Source: a virus. Taken from it: DNA of 40,480 bases. Shown piece after piece: positions 37,458 to 40,480 of the stretch; position 1 is the first letter of the stretch, and each line of letters starts with the position of its first letter. The stretch lies in IMG/VR virus record IMGVR_UViG_3300026118_000013, positions 1 to 40,480 of that record; one strand, written 5' to 3'. The notes below the pieces were generated by a model. That model saw only the letters and a program-made list of their open reading frames with translations, was not told the origin of the DNA and ran no database searches. The translations under genes were made by a program, and so were the position numbers.

Positions 37458-38704
37458 TGGATGACATCGAATTCGACTTTGTTAAACATAGAAACAAAAT
37501 ACTTTTAACATGCGGTTTGATTTTTAGCTTTATTGTTTCTTTAATGTTCATTGGTAACAATACAGATCAAAGTTGGCTAGTTATTCAATATCCTTGGGGA
37601 AACGTGAAGGTTATTGACACGGCAGGATGGTACTTCAAGGTCGGAACTTCTTACTGGACATATCCAAGGAACTGGCAGGTTGAATACGACAGGGATTACG
37701 CTTTCAAAGTCGTTTTCAATGACGGCGGTTCGGCAACCATGAATGCTATGGTGCGGTTCGCTTCACCTCCAACAATTGATGGAAAGCGCAAGTTTCACCA
37801 GCTTTTCGGCGGAAACGAAGAAGCGGTAGAGGCGGCAGTTTGGGCACACCTTTCAGATGCAATGAAAAGCAGCGGTCCGGTCATGAGCGCTTCGGAACAC
37901 CAATCGGCAAGAAGAGGGGAGTTCACTTCGCTAGTTCAAGACCAACTCCAGCGAGGGCTTTTCGAGATGCGTCGAGTTAGTCGCACGCTACAAGATCAGT
38001 TCGATGACAAAGGCAAGCCAATAACAGTTTATGCGACCGAGGTGGTTTACGAAGATGACTCTAGCACACAGAAGATATGCCGTCCCAGCCCGCTCACGGA
38101 TTTTGGGCTAATTATAACTCAGTTTTCAATCACGGATGTTGTTTATGACGACCAAACACAGAGACAGTTTGCACAGAAGAAAGAGGCTTTCCTTGCGGCT
38201 GAAGGGTCCAAGGCTCAACGGGAAAAGGAAGTCCAAGAACGTCTCATGGTTGAAGAGAGAGGAAGGAGAGAGAAGGCAGAAACTGAATCTCTTGCACTTC
38301 GAGAAAAAGCTAAAGAGGTTATCAACGCTCAGAAGGAAAAAGAGGTGGCAGAGACTAACGCAGCAAGAAAAGTCTGCGTGGCACAGATGGCTAAACAAGA
38401 AGCTGAGACTTTGGCCAGCCAGCAGCTTGAAGTGGCTAGACTCGCTAAGCTTCGGGCAACAGAAGAAGCCGAAGCTCAAATGATTCTTGCCTCGGCAAAA
38501 GAGAAGTCATTGAAACTCGCGGGTGCGCTATCTGAGAGAGATAGAGTTCTTGCAGAGATTGAGCGGGATAAAGCCATTGGTGTTGCCGAGCGGCTTGCCA
38601 AGATTAACGTGCCTCAATTTATCATTAGCGGACAACAGGGAGGAAGTGAAAACCTTATTAACTTGTTCATGCTTAGGCAGTTAGGAGTATTAAACAATGA
38701 GTGA
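37457..38704 (+). CDS. SPFH/band-7 domain membrane protein (415 aa)
   Basis: An N-terminal membrane helix (ILLTCGLIFSFIVSLMFIGN) is followed by an SPFH-like domain (WLVIQYPWGNVKVIDTAGWY; SATMNAMVRF; FGLIITQFSITDVVYDD) and a long Ala/Glu coiled coil (about 255-375). This is the layout of HflK/C, QmcA and prohibitins, which form large ring cages around membrane proteases. The N-terminus is cytoplasmic by charge. A phage copy may interfere with host HflKC/FtsH control of lysis-lysogeny, or form an exclusion complex; both are inference. Confidence 0.8.
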   Translation: MDDIEFDFVKHRNKILLTCGLIFSFIVSLMFIGNNTDQSWLVIQYPWGNVKVIDTAGWYFKVGTSYWTYPRNWQVEYDRDYAFKVVFNDGGSATMNAMVRFASPPTIDGKRKFHQLFGGNEEAVEAAVWAHLSDAMKSSGPVMSASEHQSARRGEFTSLVQDQLQRGLFEMRRVSRTLQDQFDDKGKPITVYATEVVYEDDSSTQKICRPSPLTDFGLIITQFSITDVVYDDQTQRQFAQKKEAFLAAEGSKAQREKEVQERLMVEERGRREKAETESLALREKAKEVINAQKEKEVAETNAARKVCVAQMAKQEAETLASQQLEVARLAKLRATEEAEAQMILASAKEKSLKLAGALSERDRVLAEIERDKAIGVAERLAKINVPQFIISGQQGGSENLINLFMLRQLGVLNNE

Positions 38705-39662
38705 AGGATTGGTGTATGTCGGAAAAATCGTTGAACTTGGCGATATTCTTAATGCTGACTTCATCTCTTCTGCTACTGTTGTTTGCGGTAGGGGTGGACG
38801 ATGGAGAGGAGTGGTTCAAAAAAATCAGTTCCGCTTGGGCGATATTTGTATTGTTTATTTACCAGATGCTCAGATACCTCCGAACGATGAAATGAAGTTC
38901 ATGGAAAGGAGTAAATGGCGCGTCCGGATGTGCAAATTCCGTGGCGCTCCTAGTGAAGTTCTCATAACAAAGGCTCCTGTTCACTACTTTCCAGAAGTCG
39001 GGACAGACTTGACTGAGCATTTCAATGTTACGAAATACTGCAAGCCGGTTCCTGCGAACATGCAAGGAAAAGCTAAAGGTCCATTTCCAGGATTTGTTCC
39101 TAAAACGGATGAACCAAATTACCAGAGCAATCCGGACTTGGTTGATTCACTTCATGGATTGCCATACTACGTTACGGAAAAGGCGGATGGTTCCTCGACG
39201 ACAGCCTTTCGATACAAAGGCAACTTCGGTGTGTGCAGCAGAAACTGGGAACTGGAAGAGAATTCCGATAATGGATTCTGGAAGGTGGCAGAAAAGTACG
39301 CACTTAAGGAAAAGCTTCCAGATGGATACGCTATTCAATGGGAAACCGTTGGTCCTAACATTCAGAAGAATCCAATGGGCTTTTCTGAGGTTGATGGAAG
39401 AGCATTTAGCGTATTCTCCATCCCAGAGCATCGGTATCTGAATATGAAGGAATTTGTTTCGTTTTGCGATCATATCAAATTCCCAATGGTGAATATCATA
39501 GAGCTAGGCGACAGCTTCGACAAGGAAAAAGTTTCCACAATGGGAGAGGGTCAATACGAAAACGGACATGAGATGGAAGGTGTTGTGGTTCGAGCGCAGC
39601 ATCATGACCGTGCAGACAGAATAATTAGCTTTAAAGTGATTAATTTAAATTACGAGACATAA
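38697..39662 (+). CDS. RNA ligase, DRB0094/Rnl5-like (321 aa)
   Basis: The N-terminal 110 residues form an OB-like domain (LVYVGKIVELGDILNADFIS; WRGVVQKNQFRLGDICIVYL). The ligase core follows: nucleotidyl-lysine motif I VTEKADGSS (about 160), motif III YAIQWETVG, IIIa RAFSVFSIPEHRYL, IV EMEGVVVRA, V ISFKVIN. The OB domain in front matches the Deinococcus Rnl5 type, not T4 Rnl1. It seals RNA nicks with ATP; together with the phage tRNA genes it may repair tRNAs cut by host anticodon nucleases. It overlaps the SPFH gene by eight bases. Confidence 0.85.
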   Translation: MSEGLVYVGKIVELGDILNADFISSATVVCGRGGRWRGVVQKNQFRLGDICIVYLPDAQIPPNDEMKFMERSKWRVRMCKFRGAPSEVLITKAPVHYFPEVGTDLTEHFNVTKYCKPVPANMQGKAKGPFPGFVPKTDEPNYQSNPDLVDSLHGLPYYVTEKADGSSTTAFRYKGNFGVCSRNWELEENSDNGFWKVAEKYALKEKLPDGYAIQWETVGPNIQKNPMGFSEVDGRAFSVFSIPEHRYLNMKEFVSFCDHIKFPMVNIIELGDSFDKEKVSTMGEGQYENGHEMEGVVVRAQHHDRADRIISFKVINLNYET

Positions 39663-39760
39663 TGTTGGATATTATGACAGGTGAAGATATTAGATATTGC
39701 GTCATGGCAATTTGTGGTACAGCCGTTTTAATAACCATTTTTTTAAGGATGCCAGAATGA
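39662..39760 (+). CDS. Single-span membrane peptide (32 aa)
   Basis: The ATG overlaps the ligase stop (TAATG) and the TGA overlaps the next ATG. The peptide is MLDIMTGEDIRYCVMAICGT plus a hydrophobic AVLITIFL and a short polar end, one membrane span. The double overlap argues that it is translated. Function unknown. Confidence 0.55.
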   Translation: MLDIMTGEDIRYCVMAICGTAVLITIFLRMPE

Positions 39761-40017
39761 CCTATCACAATAGAGTTTTAACAACGCCTTTTTATATTAA
39801 CAACTTCGACTCAACTTTTTGGAATCTTGTCGCGGCGGACGCTGCAAAAAAAGTAAAAGAGGCTTGCCCTCATACAAGTAAGTACATGAATATGTCCGTA
39901 TGTTGTTATCCTAAAAATGGTAGAATTAATTGCTCTATCACATGTAAAAAATGCGACCAAGTTTTTCAAGGAACGGAAAGGGTAGTTCGAGACATGATAG
40001 GAGATTTTGGATTTTAA
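39757..40017 (+). CDS. Small Cys-containing protein (86 aa)
   Basis: MTYHNRVLTTPFYINNFDST; CPHTSKYMNMSVCCYPKNGR; CSITCKKCDQVFQGTE. The five to six cysteines could bind one zinc. AAGGA lies eight bases before ATG 39757; a longer frame from 39697 would overlap the membrane peptide. Unknown. Confidence 0.65.
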   Translation: MTYHNRVLTTPFYINNFDSTFWNLVAADAAKKVKEACPHTSKYMNMSVCCYPKNGRINCSITCKKCDQVFQGTERVVRDMIGDFGF

Positions 40018-40332
40018 ATGGTAAAAACAATAGTTTTAATACCTCCGAAGATCAAACTATACTTCAGTAAGTATTTACTTCTATGGGGAACTCTTGAGTG
40101 CTACAAGCTGAAGTTAGATCATATACTTGAGCGAGCGAAAAAGAAGATACGCGAAATTGATGTAGGCAAGAGAAGAAGATTCAATGAATTATTAAAGGAG
40201 TTCTTCGAGGTATATGAATCCAAGCAGAATGAACAAGCTGACTACGAAGCAGCGCTTAAGCAAAAAGGCAAAGAAAGACCCCGTTTTTCAACTTCGGGCA
40301 CTACTATGCAGTTTAAAAGAGTGGAGCCCTGA
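40018..40332 (+). CDS. Basic helical protein (104 aa)
   Basis: MVKTIVLIPPKIKLYFSKYL, then LERAKKKIREIDVGKRRRFN, a Glu/Lys helix and a basic tail. The ATG follows the preceding TAA at once. It may bind nucleic acid; no family recognised. Confidence 0.65.
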   Translation: MVKTIVLIPPKIKLYFSKYLLLWGTLECYKLKLDHILERAKKKIREIDVGKRRRFNELLKEFFEVYESKQNEQADYEAALKQKGKERPRFSTSGTTMQFKRVEP

Positions 40333-40367
40333 GCAATGGTGGCACAAGCATTTTTTATAAGGAACAT

Positions 40368-40480
40368 ATGAATCCAATTCCTCAAACAATACAGGAACCC
40401 GTAAGATCGTGGCCTGAAGAAAAAAAAGAACCTGAACAAGAAATCCAGCCTTTGATTCCCTATGGATGGGAAGATACGAA
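40368..40480 (+). CDS. Small acidic protein, 5' part (continues at window start)
   Basis: ATG 40368 with AAGGA upstream opens the 43-residue gene (MNPIPQTIQEPVRSWPEEKK) that runs over the circular junction and ends at 118. That an intact gene spans the overlap supports true circularity. Confidence 0.6.
   Translation, partial: MNPIPQTIQEPVRSWPEEKKEPEQEIQPLIPYGWEDT
40382..40480. repeat. Terminal direct repeat, right copy
   Basis: Identical to bases 1-99; see the left copy. Removing one copy gives the circular unit. Confidence 0.9.

Noticed and set aside
1-40480. CRISPR array, insertion sequence or toxin-antitoxin pair
   Set aside because: No regularly spaced repeats, no transposase and no toxin motif were seen; the ribbon-helix-helix genes have no toxin-like neighbour.

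Overview
The window is a complete, circularly permuted phage genome written out linearly. Its first 99 bases recur exactly as its last 99 (1-99 = 40382-40480), and a small gene runs intact across that join, so the unit genome is about 40,381 bp. The virion genes (a P22-type portal, an N4-gp56-type coat protein, P22-like tail-hub proteins, no tape measure or contractile tail) point to a short-tailed tailed phage. A tyrosine integrase and two ribbon-helix-helix regulators point to a temperate lifestyle. The host is bacterial (Shine-Dalgarno sites, sigma70-like promoters), but I cannot name its lineage. The sequence is moderately AT-rich.

Layout. (1) 37164-40480 continuing to 2037 (+): an accessory module with an SPFH/band-7 membrane protein, an RNA ligase, many tiny overlapping genes, two DUF551-like proteins and a GroES-like protein. 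(2) 2023-2556: tRNA-Glu, -Gly, -Asp and -Asn plus two tRNA-like elements with abnormal anticodon hairpins, then about 300 bases of strong hairpins, then a winged-helix replication-initiator-like gene. (3) 4030-5663 (-): large terminase and a small partner. (4) 5795-27205 (+): portal, small proteins, scaffold, coat, head completion, tail hub, internal proteins and a seven-gene tail-fibre cassette ending in three tandem paralogues. (5) 27267-28974 (-): two exported small proteins, an ERF annealing protein and a PD-(D/E)XK nuclease. (6) 29079-32464 (+): ribbon-helix-helix protein, replication protein, DnaB-like helicase, SpoVG-like protein and two RusA-like proteins. (7) 32537-35091 (-): membrane protein, integrase, ribbon-helix-helix protein and zinc-binding small proteins. 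(8) 35344-37054: small terminase (far from the large one), repeats and hairpins, a perfect sigma70 promoter in front of a candidate small RNA, a membrane protein and a two-domain excisionase/MerR-like regulator.

The strongest unexplained signal is an imperfect palindrome, TGTCAAAAnnnTTCTTGA, usually extended by AAA. It occurs at least six times, almost only at the starts of transcription units, with its TTGAAA end facing a gene that begins 15-84 bp away. It looks like the binding site of a phage-wide regulator or a phage-specific promoter element. The second is the pairing of tRNA-like elements carrying five-base loops with an RNA ligase, which could be a tRNA-repair or decoy system. The third is the candidate structured RNA at 36165-36280. 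No endolysin, DNA polymerase or head protease is recognisable.
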